Source of the DNA: Aquatica leii
Taxonomy: Eukaryota; Arthropoda; Insecta; Coleoptera; Lampyridae
Direction: 5' to 3'
Length of the DNA stretch: 64,000 nt
Assembly (NCBI GenBank): GCA_035610365.1
Contig: CM069433.1
Coordinates: 132,822,545-132,886,544, forward strand
Position 1 is the first letter of the stretch. Every line of letters starts with the position of its first letter. Position numbers and translations under genes: made by a program. Positions 1-11,700 of the stretch are shown piece after piece. The notes below the pieces were generated by a model, which saw nothing but the letters and a program-made list of their open reading frames with translations, was not told the DNA's origin and did not search any database.

Positions 1-526
1 TTATTCTAAGAACTGCACAAGCAGATTCTTTCCAAGTACACTGAAAATACAAAGTATTATTGTAACTCAAAGATAACGTATTTACAGATGTTTAAGTACA
101 TCTAAGTGCGGTAATGTTACATAGGTCAAAATACTTGAATAAACAGTGGCGACTCGTGGTCAATGCTGTAATAAGAGGGCGATTTTTAATATTGAAACTT
201 AAAAAATGCATTCTTATTAAATAAAAAATTTATATTTAAAGTCAATTTATCTATCTTTGAAATAAACAAAATTAAACGTTATACATTTGCAATTGTAACT
301 TAATAATAAAAGACTTTGACACCGCAAAAATAAAACCAAATATGCAAAACAAGTATTTTTAAGGTACAATTATTAAATTTTTTACTCATTTTACAATTCA
401 TGTAAAATAAGTTATTGTGAGTTATTGTTCATGTGTAGAAATATGGCTGAAAAGAAAATTGATAAGATAAACCTAAATTATGATTAGTAATAAACAATGT
501 TTTTTCTCTGTAGTGGCATAAGTCTT
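1..526. other. AT-rich stretch, nothing recognised
   Basis: Low-complexity A/T-rich sequence with no open frame resembling a known protein and no obvious repeat shared with the rest of the window. If the LTR fragment that follows belongs to a longer LTR, part of this stretch may be its decayed continuation, but I cannot align it. Confidence 0.4.
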
Positions 527-668
527 CTTAACACTTCCTACTTAATTCAAAGACTGACTCCAACTACCTCCAAATACTTTTTATACCATTCCGTTATCGG
601 AATTCATATTATTCTATTATTTTCGATCAGCGTTTCGAAGTTTCCAAATACTTCGGTAACGCTTCACG
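527..668 (-). repeat. Gypsy LTR fragment (matches 13006-13147)
   Basis: This stretch aligns almost base for base with 13006-13147, in the same orientation. Shared blocks include ACTGACTCCAACT, CCAAATACTTTTTATA, TTTTCGATCAGCGTT and GTTTCCAAATACTTCGG. At 13 kb the same sequence lies inside a candidate 5' LTR of a minus-strand Gypsy element. Here it lies downstream, in the minus-strand sense, of a Gypsy gag-pol remnant (4018 to 1850), which is where a 3' LTR would be. The open frame on the + strand here looks like a chance frame through the LTR. Confidence 0.65.
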
Positions 669-1524
669 GGCCCCTTCTTAAGACTGTTCAGTCCCAGAAC
701 AGAAAATTAAATGAAGTAAAAACCAGTGAAAAGGAACTTGGCGATAGCGGCAGTCCTTTCCATTTCGGCAACTTCTTCGAGCATAAAAGTAGCAGTCAAT
801 GATTTTTTTTCTAACCCAATGTTCTACTTGGATGGTAACTGTTAAGAAATATTAAATTACACAAATAAATTATAATGTATACGGGATATTTAATGTTATT
901 ATTAGATAAAAAAAACAAACACATTTTACACAGTATATTTTAAATTTATTTTTTTTTATTATTATTATTATATCCGACAAAACTCTAGCACGTATGCCAT
1001 CTTTGTTAGTAAAGTGTGGAGTGTATTTTTGTATAATTTGAAAAACATCCCTCGTGTACTAAAAAACTTACGTTTTTCAAGAATTTTTTTTTGTTTGTTG
1101 TTGTTTCTTGATGATGCAGAGTATAGTTAGTTGCCTAACTCAAAAAAACATTTGCGCCACGTGATTCCTTTTACAATTTTTAAGTATTCTTAGTTTCTCA
1201 TTTTTACGTAAAGGTCCGTAAAACGAGCGCTCGCCCGCGTTAACCTTTACCGTGATATTAAACTTTAATCGGTTATTCTTTTTGGTGCATGCTTATCTAA
1301 TTTTACCGCTTATGCGCTTTATAGTAATTTTTTTCCTTTATGCATTATTTATACATTATAATTATTACAATTTGTTTCTCCAATTTATTGATTTAGGCAA
1401 CATGTTATATTGTTATTATGCTTTTAAAGTTACCGCACTACCGTTTTACTGTTATGTTGTCGTATAAAAGACTGTATGTTTATGTTTTGTTGAAATTTAT
1501 TACATGATCTTATTTTTTTTTCTT
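669..1524. other. Unassigned AT-rich sequence
   Basis: No protein similarity seen. It holds a small dyad: the 10-bp palindrome CGAGCGCTCG at 1224-1233, flanked by the inverted 8-mers GTAAAGGT (1208-1215) and ACCTTTAC (1243-1250). It could be the space between the Gypsy integrase end and the 3' LTR, or a later insertion. Confidence 0.35.
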
Positions 1525-1582
1525 CTGTCATGACCAGCAGATGATAACATTTTTTATTGTTATCATCTGCTGGTCATGACAG
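1525..1582. repeat. Perfect 25-bp inverted repeat with 8-nt loop
   Basis: Positions 1525-1549 and 1558-1582 are exact reverse complements (the arm starts CTGTCATGACCAGCAGATG), separated by eight bases of A/T. The strand would fold into a perfect stem-loop. It sits at the downstream edge of the Gypsy gag-pol remnant. No run of T follows on the + strand to suggest a terminator; a template-switch palindrome is an equally good explanation. Confidence 0.85.
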
Positions 1583-1849
1583 CTTTGTTGGTTCACCAAA
1601 GCTTGTAAACTTTTAGTGCAGAAAGTCTCTCTTACTATTATTGAACCTGGCGCCCAAAAAAAAACAAAATATTGTATTTATCCACACCCTCACGACGAGT
1701 TAGTTGGCAAGTTCTGTGTTTCTACCCGACCAGTAGTAACAACTTATCATAGTTCATTCCTTCGATTTGATTCTTGGTTCTGCTCATTTTTACTCTGGTT
1801 CGGATGCTCAGTAATGTTGTTATTGCCAGCAAACGGGGCTAGGCGATCG

Positions 1850-2335
1850 ATGTAGCTTGCCTCTAGATGGTTTTCGGATGCAAAATATATGTCGTCGTTA
1901 ATATGTTGCCTTTGTAAGGGACCTCCTATTGCTTCGGCGACAAATCACGTTTCCTTTGGAAATTATACAACCATCACACTATGTCGCCCAGCTGAAACCC
2001 ACTTTGACGTCTTATATGGTTTTCATTTTGTCGCTTGCAATTTTTGTGTTTTTACGGATCGTTTTAGTTACTTTGTCTAGCCTTTTCAACAACTTGCTGA
2101 CGTAGTCTTCCTCAAAGACTTCTTTTGGTTTTCGTCAAAATTAGAGGGCGCATGGCAATCGTATTTCGCGACCGAGAATGACACAGAATGGTACAAGTAC
2201 TGATTTCTATCTTTTTGGTGTTCGGACTACTTTGGCTAAGTACTTTTCCATTGTTCGATTGATCCATTCAACCATGCCATCAGATTGAGGATGAAAAGGC
2301 GCCGTTCTCCCAACAGTCTAAATCTAAATTCTGCT
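1850..2335 (-). pseudogene. Gypsy integrase C-terminal remnant
   Basis: Reading the minus strand from about 2320, the core-domain signature HPQSDGMVEWINRTM is visible, matching the HPQSDG-x-VER-x-NRTL block of Ty3/Gypsy integrases. Further on, a GDIV...WLYN...RKRDLSPK block matches the usual C-terminal GDxVWLYNPxRKxGLSPKL motif, followed by a decayed PYKG-like segment. The catalytic first Asp, the zinc-binding domain and most of the core are absent: the RT/RNase H junction runs straight into this segment at about 2320-2335. Stops interrupt the frame, for example within the VWLYN block. It is a dead piece of the same element as the RT next door. Confidence 0.8.
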
Positions 2336-3249
2336 GTTTCTTTGGTCAGTTTTGTCAAAGGTTCGGCAATATTGACAAATCCGAGTATAATTCGTCTATA
2401 ATAGGTGCACAACCTGATGTTTGTCGATTAGTCTTGGCCATGCTTGCAATGCTCGAACGTTGTCTGAGTCAGCCTTTAGTCCATTTCTCATACGACGTGG
2501 ACAAGATATTGCACTTCTATCTTAAATAAGTGGCAGTTCTTTATGTTTAGTTTTAGATTTGCCCCACGTAGTCGTTGGAATACTTCCTTGAGGTTGTTCA
2601 AATGTTCTTCAAACGACCTTGCAACCACAATCACATCGTCTAGCTAAATCAAACATGTCTTTTAAGACAATCCTCGCAAGATGGCCTCTATCAAACGCTT
2701 GAACGTTGCAGAAGTGTTATACAGACCGAAGAACATCACAGTGAATTGCGACACACCAGTTCCAATCGTAAAAGCTGTCTTTTCATGGTCTTTAGATTTC
2801 AATTCTACCTGCCAGTAACCATTTAAAAAAAAAAGAAGTAATTGGTCTTTTTTGGTCACGTCGGCGTCGTTAAGCTGTCTATAGACTACGCAAAACCTTG
2901 TTGATCAATCTTTCTTCTTTACTAGCATTACTGGGGACGCCCATAGACTGTTTGAAGGTTCAATCACACCTTCTCTCTCCATATCCGTAATTATTTGTCG
3001 TTGATGTTGTCGTATCGGCCGAGCGTTTCTGGTATTAATCCTATGTTTTACTAGAATAGTTCTTCTTTTGGAACCACTCTTCAGCGAAAACACATTTTGA
3101 TACTGCTGGATCAACACTTTAACTTTAGCCAGCTGGTCTTGGTCAAGGTTTTGGCACTTTTTTGACGACGTAGCTTTATTAGAATTCACACATCTCACAA
3201 TTTGAGATACTGGCGTACATTGACTTTTCACGGTCTTCTTTTTCAACAT
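2336..3249 (-). pseudogene. Gypsy reverse transcriptase remnant
   Basis: Two open pieces (3249-2905 and 2859-2662) and the broken sequence beyond them spell a Ty3/Gypsy RT. The order is: a connector rich in Lys, the block KHRINTRNARPIRQ, the block EREGVIEPSNSLWASPVMLVKKKD, then NGYWQVELKSKDHEKTAF, then FGLYNTSATFKRLIE. After that comes the catalytic box, where the Tyr of Y-L-D-D is replaced by a TAG stop (about 2638-2648), leaving LDDVIVVARSFEEHL. A thumb segment (VNIAEPLTKLTKE) follows and then breaks off. RNase H is missing. Family membership is clear; the copy cannot encode an active enzyme. Confidence 0.85.
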
Positions 3250-3259
3250 TATTAGATCT

Positions 3260-4018
3260 AAGTTGACATTTAAGATCCTTACCGTATTTTCACTCGTACT
3301 AATATTCTGCTAACTTATTTTCTATCAGTTTGTCTACCATTGGTTCAATTGCACGAATGTAACCTTCCCGATGATTTCCATTCAGACGTGCCATCACTAC
3401 ACGTTCTTCACTGTCGATCTTCTGGACATACGTTTTTCATATCTAACTGGAACCGATACTTTTTTATAATGTCTATTCCCAGGATAACTTTTTTCGTGAT
3501 GTCCGCTACCAGTACTTGATGGTCGAGTACTCTATTTCCCAAACCAATGTTGACTTTTACTTGTTCGTGAGTAGGTATTTTTTTGCTCGTCGCCCATTTT
3601 CCAATAACATGTCAAGACGAATAATGGTCTTTATCTCTCCCGTGTCAACCAGTATCTTCTCGGTGCTTTCTAGTGTCTGCGCGGGTACTTCTGCAGCACC
3701 GCGAAGTTTATGACCGTCTCGGTGCGATGCGTGTTTTGCTGCTTCAAACTCCAAGGCATACACTAAAGCGTCATCCAGCGTCTTAAGTCGATTTAACCGT
3801 AGAGTTTTGCTGTATCGGAGACCGTCTGGAAAGGTTTGAATAGCAAACTGCTCCAAGAAAGTATCTGGTGTTATAAGATACGCAAGCCGTGTCAATTTGG
3901 CGATCTCAGCCTCAAGGACTTTTCGTAGATTTCTGAACCCGATTTTTACTTTCCTATGAAAAAAGTATAGCGATCGCAATTTTTTTTTAAATTTTAATTC
4001 CATAATTTTACGTTTCAA
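3260..4018 (-). pseudogene. Gypsy Gag C-terminal half and aspartic protease remnant
   Basis: The open frame 4018-3557 (153 codons) begins inside Gag. From residue 35 it reads like the Gag C-half of insect Gypsy elements (EAEIAKLTRLAY, DTFLEQFAIQTFPDGLR, LDDALVYALEFEAAKHAS). Near residue 124 it runs into a retroviral-type protease site, LVDTGEIKTIIR, in which the usual DTGA is DTGE. Beyond a frame break the protease tail continues to about 3430 (VILGIDIIKKY). No zinc knuckle is visible between Gag and protease. The 5' part of Gag is not here; a fragment that would supply it lies at 12600-12085 on the same strand. Confidence 0.75.
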
Positions 4019-4069
4019 GGTCGTCTGAATCAGAAAAATGTATTTTTGACAAAAAAGTTTTGAGTGTCT

Positions 4070-4400
4070 GTGTGTAACGACGTATTCACGATAACTCTCG
4101 AACCAAAAGTCTTAGTAACTTTGTTTGGTATTTGGTATAGAGCTGGCTTTTCATATTCTCTCGGTTTTGTTAAAAAATGGCCGGTTTAATAAAGAAACCG
4201 GAATGGGTGTATCCGCCATTTCTAACAGTTTTTCTTATATAATTTTGTACGTATGTAAATTATTCGAATTATTTTTAGTTTCTTTTAGAGATAATTCTTC
4301 CTAAGAATTTATTCAAATAAAAAAAATGTGTAACATTAACAGTTTATCAATTATTTAATTTGTAATTTATACTTATATATAGTTTCGAATCTCGCCTGCG
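4070..4400. repeat. Dispersed repeat, copy A (related to 24.0-24.7 kb)
   Basis: About 300 bp that align closely with 24385-24660: shared blocks include GATAACTCTCGAACCAAAAG, GAGCTGGCTTTTCATATTCT, GGGTGTATCCGCCATTT, TTTGTACGTATGTAAATTAT and AACATTAACAGTTTAT. Just beyond the repeat, at about 4382-4402, the sequence TTTCGAATCTCGCCTGCGAC followed by a T-run resembles the 3' half of a tRNA gene, as it does after copy B. It is probably a short interspersed or non-autonomous element of unknown class. Confidence 0.75.
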
Positions 4401-4906
4401 ACAATTTTTTTTACTGATTTACTGAAGGGGTAAGTAATATCATTGAGTAATAATTTAAGAAGAGGCGCAACTAGTGTGTTAAAAATCGTACTGTAGTTTT
4501 ATCTCTCTTGTTTCTCTTTTTTTTACCCGTCTGTACCCCCTCTTTTCATAAACTAATAGACTAAGACCTGCTGCCATCTGCAAAATCGTGGTTTTTATTT
4601 TGCGAACTTACTTATTTCTTATGAAGTACCAGTTAAAACCTTTTCTTATATTTGTGTTTACTTTACCGTTTACCTGTTCAAAACAGGTTAATATCATAAA
4701 CAATAGCTTGTATTGTTACGACACAAGTCAATGTCAAATAAACTTAAACAATATCATGCTTTATATTTAAGAAAACAAAAAATATGTATATTCAAATATT
4801 TATTTATTTTTGTAAAATATAAATCGAAAACATAGAAATAACTAAAACAATGCAAATTAAATTAAAAGAAAATTGTTATGGGGATTTGTTGTTATTATTC
4901 GTCAAT
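4401..4906. other. AT-rich stretch, nothing recognised
   Basis: The only long open frame (4588-4770) is Leu/Phe-rich and unlike any protein I know. I see no repeat or RNA gene. Confidence 0.35.
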
Positions 4907-5903
4907 TTTTAAAATTATTCAAATTACCAGTCCACCAATAATAAATTATAAAACTTATAAAAAGTTAAGATTACAAAAAGTTTTTTAACTTACATTTTTT
5001 CGAACAATCTCAAATCTGAAAATTTGTAACTAGATAATTAAAAAAATGTAAGTTTTACAAAATGTTAAATGTTAATTATTTTAAAAAAGGAAGATGGTGC
5101 AATTTAGAAACAAATATAAAAAAATTTAAGTTTAAAATCGTAATTGAAATTGGTTTGCTAGTTCAACAAAAAATTATTTGATATTTTAATATAAATGAAC
5201 TCTAGTAATTGAAGAATTTCCCAGTGAGCAAATTGCAGCTAAAACCGGCTTTTTTATAACTACTTTAGCTTTTAAAGTTACTCTTTAGAACACTTTTAAG
5301 TGGTTTGTGAAAAAATTAAAACCTCCATGAAGCGTTTAAGTAGCTAAAAATTCCGCAGTTATGTTGCTTTTAGGTAGCTCCTTTAATGCATTAAAGTCGG
5401 GCTTATACAGCTCTTTGTGGTACTAGCAAAGTTTTAAAGAAGCTCTAAAGGAACTGTAAACCACCTTTCAGAAACAACTATACGGCTTAAATAGCTTTAT
5501 TTTTACTACCTTTAAATAGCTTAAAAATTAAATAAATATTTCATTAGAAAAAGAAATCTTGAAATCGTTGCCTTTACTTAATTTATTAAAAAAATTGAGA
5601 AAAGTGATAAAGGAGAACCCATTGAAAGAGCTAGATTTTGTTTAAAAAATTGATTATCAAATTTATCACTTATTTTTACTGAAATCTTCTTAAACAATTT
5701 AGAAAGTAAATATATTTCTGAACACCAAATTTTCTTACAAAAAATAATATTTTAGAAAAGATATGTTGATGACATTTTTTGTATTTAAAAAAGTTGTAAA
5801 TATTTTTTGTAGATTTTCTGGAGATGAGCATCATTATTTTAAAGCTCGAAACATATGTAAACGAATTTGTTATTAGTGGACTGGTAATTTAAATAATTTT
5901 AAA
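4907..5903. mobile_element. Non-autonomous DNA element with about 40-bp terminal inverted repeats
   Basis: Positions 4907-4946 and 5864-5903 are imperfect inverted repeats (about 40 bp, few mismatches) sharing AAATTACCAGTCCAC close to the outer edge. The roughly 1-kb interior has no coding capacity. I could not settle the exact outer ends or a target-site duplication, so the superfamily is open. The interior contains several short AAAGTT/TTTAAG blocks that look internally repetitive. A MITE-like element is the best reading. Confidence 0.7.
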
Positions 5904-6754
5904 TTAAAATTAATGTTAAATTTCTGAAAGAATAATTGACCAATTCATCCTTTAAAAGGATTTTTGACGGAGAATCCATTTGTATCACTATGTTGCGTAG
6001 TTTAGTCAAAACTTAACGGCTTGACGAATTTGAGAACACTCTGTTCCGGTATCTTCAAAATATTATAGGACGTATCTTCAACTATAAAACATATATTAAA
6101 AAAATTACGTATTCTTGCTTGTCTACTTATACCTTCGTTTAGTGAACTGGAGCTGTAGAAAGAATAAATTTATTCGTCTTCACGATCGTCATCAATAAAT
6201 AACAATCGACGTTTTCTTCCATATGTTTGAGAAACTACTACATTTGAGTATCTTAGGTTGATGTTCATATCAACAATTACAGCTTCTGTAAAAAATTATA
6301 CTAAATAAGCCCAAAAAGTAAAAAAAAAATTAAGTTGTTAGAATTTTAAAAATAAAGTTTTGAAAATGCAATTAGTATTAGTATTTTCAAAATTTTTGCG
6401 ATTTTTTTTTAAACAATTGTAAAAATATTTTATGTATTGTTGGATTTGTATTGAAGTGCTTTCAGCATGCTAAAATAAACATAAAAGAATTTTGTTTATA
6501 ATTTTTTTTATTTTTTAAAAAACTAAGTATTTATTAGACAAGGTGCTAAAGAAATGCGGCCCTAACATTTACAAAAACGATATTTTGATTCGACATATGC
6601 CAACATCAACAAAAAACATTTAAAGCAATGGCCAGAGCGATTATGCAATTACGATGAATCGATCATTATGCAAAATAATGATCGCGATATCGAGCGTCTG
6701 TACAATAACGATCGCAATCATTGATCGCTTATAAAATAACAATTGCGGTTGTGG
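5904..6754. other. AT-rich stretch with GATCG-rich cluster
   Basis: No gene seen. Around 6640-6740 GATCG/CGATC words recur many times, including GATCGCAATCATTGATCG. A similar word, GATTGCGATCATTGATCG, recurs at about 8213, so the 6.6-8.3 kb interval may be bounded by related sequence. That is weak evidence for an element. Confidence 0.3.
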
Positions 6755-6895
6755 AATAGTATATTAAAACACAAGTTACAGAATGAACGCGCTTCAAGCA
6801 CGAGACCGGGTTTCATACACGAGCCGCGCAGCGGTGAGTTTATGAAGCGGTCGAGTGATTGAAACGTATTCTATGACGTGTGTTTTATACTATTT
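6755..6895. repeat. Palindromic (fold-back) element, about 140 bp
   Basis: The two halves are imperfect reverse complements along nearly their whole length. The outer edge ATAGTATA pairs with TATACTAT, and blocks such as AAAACACA, AGAAT, GACCG, TTTCATA and CCGCGCAGCGG have partners in the other half, with the centre near 6830-6840. It has no coding capacity. A similar layout with ATAGTA/TACTAT ends is seen at 17128-17227. Confidence 0.75.
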
Positions 6896-8728
6896 TCTCC
6901 ATTTTGATACAATAATTAATATTTTTTGTATAATTTTAATTTTAAAACAACATTGGGAAACTTTTATATTTTATTGAATTGGCAACACTTACACTTTGAC
7001 ATATTGAAATTTATGTGTTAACCTAAAATCATACGAAATTATCTCTTTATACCTTTATAAGTAAATAAATTTGAATTAATAAAACGTGTTTATTTTATTT
7101 TGGCGTCAAAATTGGAATTTCAATTGTTCAATTCCAATAATTTTGATTTCTTTTTCATGTAACGTCAACTTACGATGCAGAGATACCAACTTTGAAAAAA
7201 CTAACATTACTAAAATTCGTGTAAGAATTTGCTTATTCTTACACGGATTTTAGTGTAAGAATGGCCAATTCTCATGTCGAAATAGAGAAAAGAAATTAAT
7301 ACTTTTAATTATCGCATAAACAAATAAGACTAATATAACACGATTTTACCTATAATATTTACTGTAATAAATGTATAATAAACTTTAAGTATGCAGGTAG
7401 TTCACGGAAAATCGTAAAATTTTGTGTAAGTAGGTAAATAACCCCTTTGCTCTTTTCCTCGTAAGAATTTTAAACCACATACAGATTTTTTAATAAAAAA
7501 GTAACATGGATTTAAACATTGAATTATATTTTTTTTTGTTTACAGAAATTTATCAATGCATTCTTTTCAAAGAGAATTAGAAAACTCTTCTAGGAAAGAA
7601 CGTTTGTAAAATTTGTGTCACACATTCAGCATTTTGAGAAAAACCTAGCTTTATATAAATACCAAGGTAAATCATAAAAACACAGGAAGTTAAAAACAAT
7701 AAGCATTAACTACAAATGACAATACGTTTTTGAAAAGAATGGCAAATTTATTTTTAATACATAAATCTTATGTTTGAGACAAATATCAATACGAGTTATG
7801 ACTAATTACTCAACAATCTTTTCAGGGTCAATTTCAAATAGAAACATTTAATTTACGAAAGAACGGTACTTATTTTTTAATATGTTGTTTATTAATGCTT
7901 TAAACTATTTGTTCGTAAGTTTGCATCAGAATTCAAATAGCACGTCATGTCGAAAAAAAAAATATCACAGTAGTATCTATTTTCTGTGAATTTTTGTAAA
8001 TATTTTTTTTAAATCTAAATATGAAAAAATTTTAATTAATTTATTGTTTAGAAACAATATTAAAAAATACTTAGGTATGTTGATTTTCAATACTCCAAAC
8101 GTTATTGTATCCCGGAAAACGAAAATCGAATGTTTATGGCTAGATTTATGACTAACTTTACACGAGCGACTTTTTAGCAATAGTCGATTACTAATTAATT
8201 CTAAATACCATGATTGCGATCATTGATCGTAGAAAATAATAGCGATCTCAGCTACTGATTTACAGTAATTATTTTAAGTTATTGTACAATTAAGTGCAAC
8301 AAGAAGAAGAAGAATCCGGACAAGGAGATTCTCCGATGCTAATTTAAACCATTTTTAAACGTTTGGTAGAAAAAAAAATTTAAAAATATTTACCTGATTG
8401 AAGGTGTAGAACAAGAACTGCAGTGTGTTTAAAATTTCCTTTTGTTGTTATACATTATCTCCGAAGATGCTTCTCACAAATCTTCTTTTGTTTTAAATCT
8501 TCCAAGTCCATTGTGGCAATGTTTATATTTCCACAGTTTTTTTAACATTCTTTAGCACGCACTTTATCACTAATAAAAAACTTAAGAAAACTAGTACCTT
8601 TGTTTTCGGTATTATTATTTTCACAATTAATATAAACACAACCGTGATCTGTAACTTTTCCCATTTTAAAAATAAATCAATAATTTATCTACACCTAAAC
8701 TAAACAAAAGTTCAAACAAACATTACTA
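6896..8728. other. Unassigned AT-rich sequence with a hairpin at 7209-7254
   Basis: No protein resemblance found on either strand. The notable structure is an inverted repeat: 7209-7228 and 7235-7254 pair over 20 bp with one mismatch (arm ACTAAAATTCGTGTAAGAAT). The minus-strand open frame near 7977-8180 is Lys/Phe-rich and looks accidental. Confidence 0.4.
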
Positions 8729-8736
8729 CTACCAGA

Positions 8737-11692
8737 CAGGGTTGCCAACTGTGAACTTGGAAAACGCGGAAATAATAATGTTCAAAAACACCAAAAAGCG
8801 CCACATGTATGAAACAATAGGGCCAGTGGCGTAGCGTAAGGTTTAAGTTAGGAGGGGCGTAAATGGGAAGGAAAGTGGATTGGGAGGCGAGCGCCGCGGG
8901 AGGTCTGGGGGGCGGCAGCCCCCCTGTAAAAGCGCCGCAGGCGAAAATTTTTGAAAATTTGAAGGTCACGCACTTTCCTGACGATAACATTTTGTACCCT
9001 ATTATAGGCCCTTAGAAATAAAAAATAAAAAAACTATTCATTCCGAAATTCAGAAAAAAATTTATTCAGTTACATGACATACCTCGCAAACTTATTGTAG
9101 GTGTATTAAAGTAAGTTTTTATGAAAGGTATATGACTAAACCAAATCTAACATTTCTATATCATAGTGATCGTGATCATGCACATTTAATGCTATATCAT
9201 TGCTAGTTGTTGCTCGTGCATACACAGCATTTGTATCAATCAGTTTAAGTGTGCAGTCAGGAATTTCATATGTGTCACAACACTTATTGTTTTTCTTTAA
9301 ACCATACCTTATGTACAATAAAGAGTTTATTGTATTATTGTGCAAACGATTACGTAATTTATTTTTAACAATATTCATATGACTAAAAAGTCTCTCCACA
9401 TCAGCATTGGAATGTGGTAAAGACAAAGCAGCCTTAACTAATTCACATAATGCTGAAAAAGGGTTTTCTCCCGATGCATCTCTGTACAAATTCACCTCAG
9501 CCCAAAATTCTTCAGTACCATTTGTTTGACACCATTTTACACACAGCAAATTTGTCCATTGACTCTCTATTTTATCAATAAGTAAGGTATCACTGTAAAA
9601 TTGTTCCGCAAGTTTGGTGATAGACTTTTTATCATGAAGTTTAAGGGCTTCATCTTTTGATAGAATAGATAGTTCATTTAATAATTGTATATTAGATGGC
9701 AAACGAGTTCTAATTTCATTAATTAGCCGAATAATAAAATTTTTACATCTTATTTTAATGTCTGTGATTGTATTAATATTTAACTTTTCATTCCTACTGA
9801 AAGACTCAAAATTATAACCGAAGTATGGGTTTGGATCTAATTTATCTTCAATGGGATCATTAAAGTAATCGAATCTCGACAGCCGACTTGGAATTAGGAC
9901 TCTAGTACACAAGGATTTAATTAAATTGCCCAAATCTTCCAATAACTTTGTAACATCAACATTTTCACCCTCAAAGAGTTTGTTACATTTCTGGACTTCT
10001 TGTAAAATTGGTTGAAGGTAAAGCAAGTATGCTTTAATGCAATTGTCACTGTACATTGAATGTAGAATTTCAGCAGTGTAACAATTTTCTGCGGACCGTG
10101 CAAAGTCAAAATGTAATTTTAATTCCGACCATTGACTAATTATTCTGTTAACAGCTGGCTCTATTGAAATCCACCGTGTGTTACACATTTTGGGAATTTT
10201 AATGGATTCTTATCATCATTCATTGCTTTGTACATTTGTTTATATGAATTTTGTCTATTTGAGGAATGGGAAAACCAACTATAAGTTTCTCTAACCAAGA
10301 ATTCTATATTTCTTGGCAAGGTGTTTTCTGTTGCCTTCGATAAACTTAATTGAAGTGAATGGCAAACACAGCGTGTTAGAAATAAATTAGGTAATTTGTG
10401 TTCCCTTTTTAATATCTGATATACACTATTATTCGATCCAATCATAACAGATGCATTATCTGTGCCTATACCTTCCTAATTTTTGATATTGATCGTTAGT
10501 GAATCTAAGACTTTGATTAAAGCTGCCACAATATCTACAGCTGTACCTGAACTAATTTCAACTAAGCCTAGAAAGGTTACAACAATTTTGTTATTACATG
10601 AACTATAGTACCTTATCACAATTCCAAGCATTTTAGTAACACTGACATCTGTCGATTCATCAATTATCAAACTAAAGGGATTGTTCCCCACATCCATCAC
10701 TAAATCCTTTACAAAATGATCACTAATAACATTGGTAATTATTTGTGAGCATTTTGTGCGATGCAGTTTAAAACCTGAAGATTTACTGTCTGCAAAAGAT
10801 TTGTTGCAGATATTAGTCAAGTGGTCTACATTTCGTATCGATGCATGGGCAGCCACAAAAAGTACAAGTCTTGCTTCTGCCTGCTGTTTAGATGTTACCT
10901 AAACACAACATACTTAATTTTAATTTATGGTTAACAGTGAATAAATGGTAAAAACAAACCTCATTTTGTGTTGGATAATTTAGTTTTGTTTGACGTGAAT
11001 TTGAATATGGTTCAGCTGCACGAGTATCTTTTGGGTTTTGGTGTGCGGGTGGAAGTCATGCAATTTTGCTAAAAGTTCACATTTGCAAAATTTACAAACT
11101 GCTTTAGTATTATCCGTCTTGTTTTCTGAAAGCCAATCTTTAAATTGGGCTATCTTTTCCCATTCCTTCCTATATTTTTGCAATGGCATATTAACAATTA
11201 TATAGGTTATTATAGGTACCTAAGAGAAATTACATTAAAATAAGGGAACTATTTACTGTTGACGTTACCTTGCACACAAAAATAATATAATACACAAATA
11301 ACGAAAACAAAATGGTAAAGTAAAGTAAAAGTAATTAACAAATTAAGATTAAGTTATAAAAGTAAAGTAAATTGGTAACCTTAAAGACCGAGTCGATTCA
11401 GGATTGTCCTTTCGTCCGGCTCCGGTAGTCCGGTCGGTAACAGGAAAGGAAACTGCTACTGCGTGCGCCGCACTGCGCTGTACAGCATATTAAGCGACTT
11501 ACACTTACACATTACCACAGAATTAACAATTAAGTACTTCCATTTATTCTAATTCGTATTTCAATTAAAGCGCCATAATAGCACAATAAAAAACACCGTA
11601 AATGAGCGGGCGCTCAAAGTTATACAATTTCGCGCAATTGGGAATCCAAAAACACCAATATTAGCGCGGAAACCACTGTGTTGGCAACCCTG
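8737..11692 (-). mobile_element. Complete hAT element (2956 bp) with 8-bp target duplication
   Basis: The element starts CAGGGTTGCCAAC and ends with its exact reverse complement. It is flanked on both sides by the identical 8-mer CTACCAGA (8729-8736 and 11693-11700), the target-site length expected of hAT. Short subterminal CGCGGA/TCCGCG words also pair. Inside, on the minus strand, lies a decayed hAT transposase. The intact ends and duplication suggest a fairly recent insertion, but the broken gene means this copy would need transposase from elsewhere. Confidence 0.93.
9136..11189 (-). pseudogene. hAT transposase, broken
   Basis: Transposase of the hAT superfamily, normally a nuclear DDE enzyme that excises and inserts the element. 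Pieces in order: a start at 11189 with a zinc-finger-like CKFCKCELL segment; a probable intron at about 10961-10899 (GTTTGT...TTTAG); the frame 10856-10476 with the first catalytic Asp in LIIDESTDVS; a TAG stop near 10475; GIGTDNASVMIG with the second Asp; then 10188-9136, ending in the hAT dimerisation block SLPHSNADVERLFS, which holds the catalytic Glu. At least two frameshifts (before the intron, and near 10190) plus the stop disable it. Catalytic residues are otherwise retained. Confidence 0.88.
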
Positions 11693-11700
11693 CTACCAGA

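Noticed and set aside
1647-1660. TGGCGCCCAA at the edge of the Gypsy remnant as a retroviral primer-binding site
   Set aside because: It is on the + strand whereas the element reads on the - strand, and no LTR end precedes it.
8712-8990. Pro-rich 92-codon minus-strand ORF in the hAT left end
   Set aside because: It spans the terminal repeat and non-coding end of the hAT element and crosses the target duplication.
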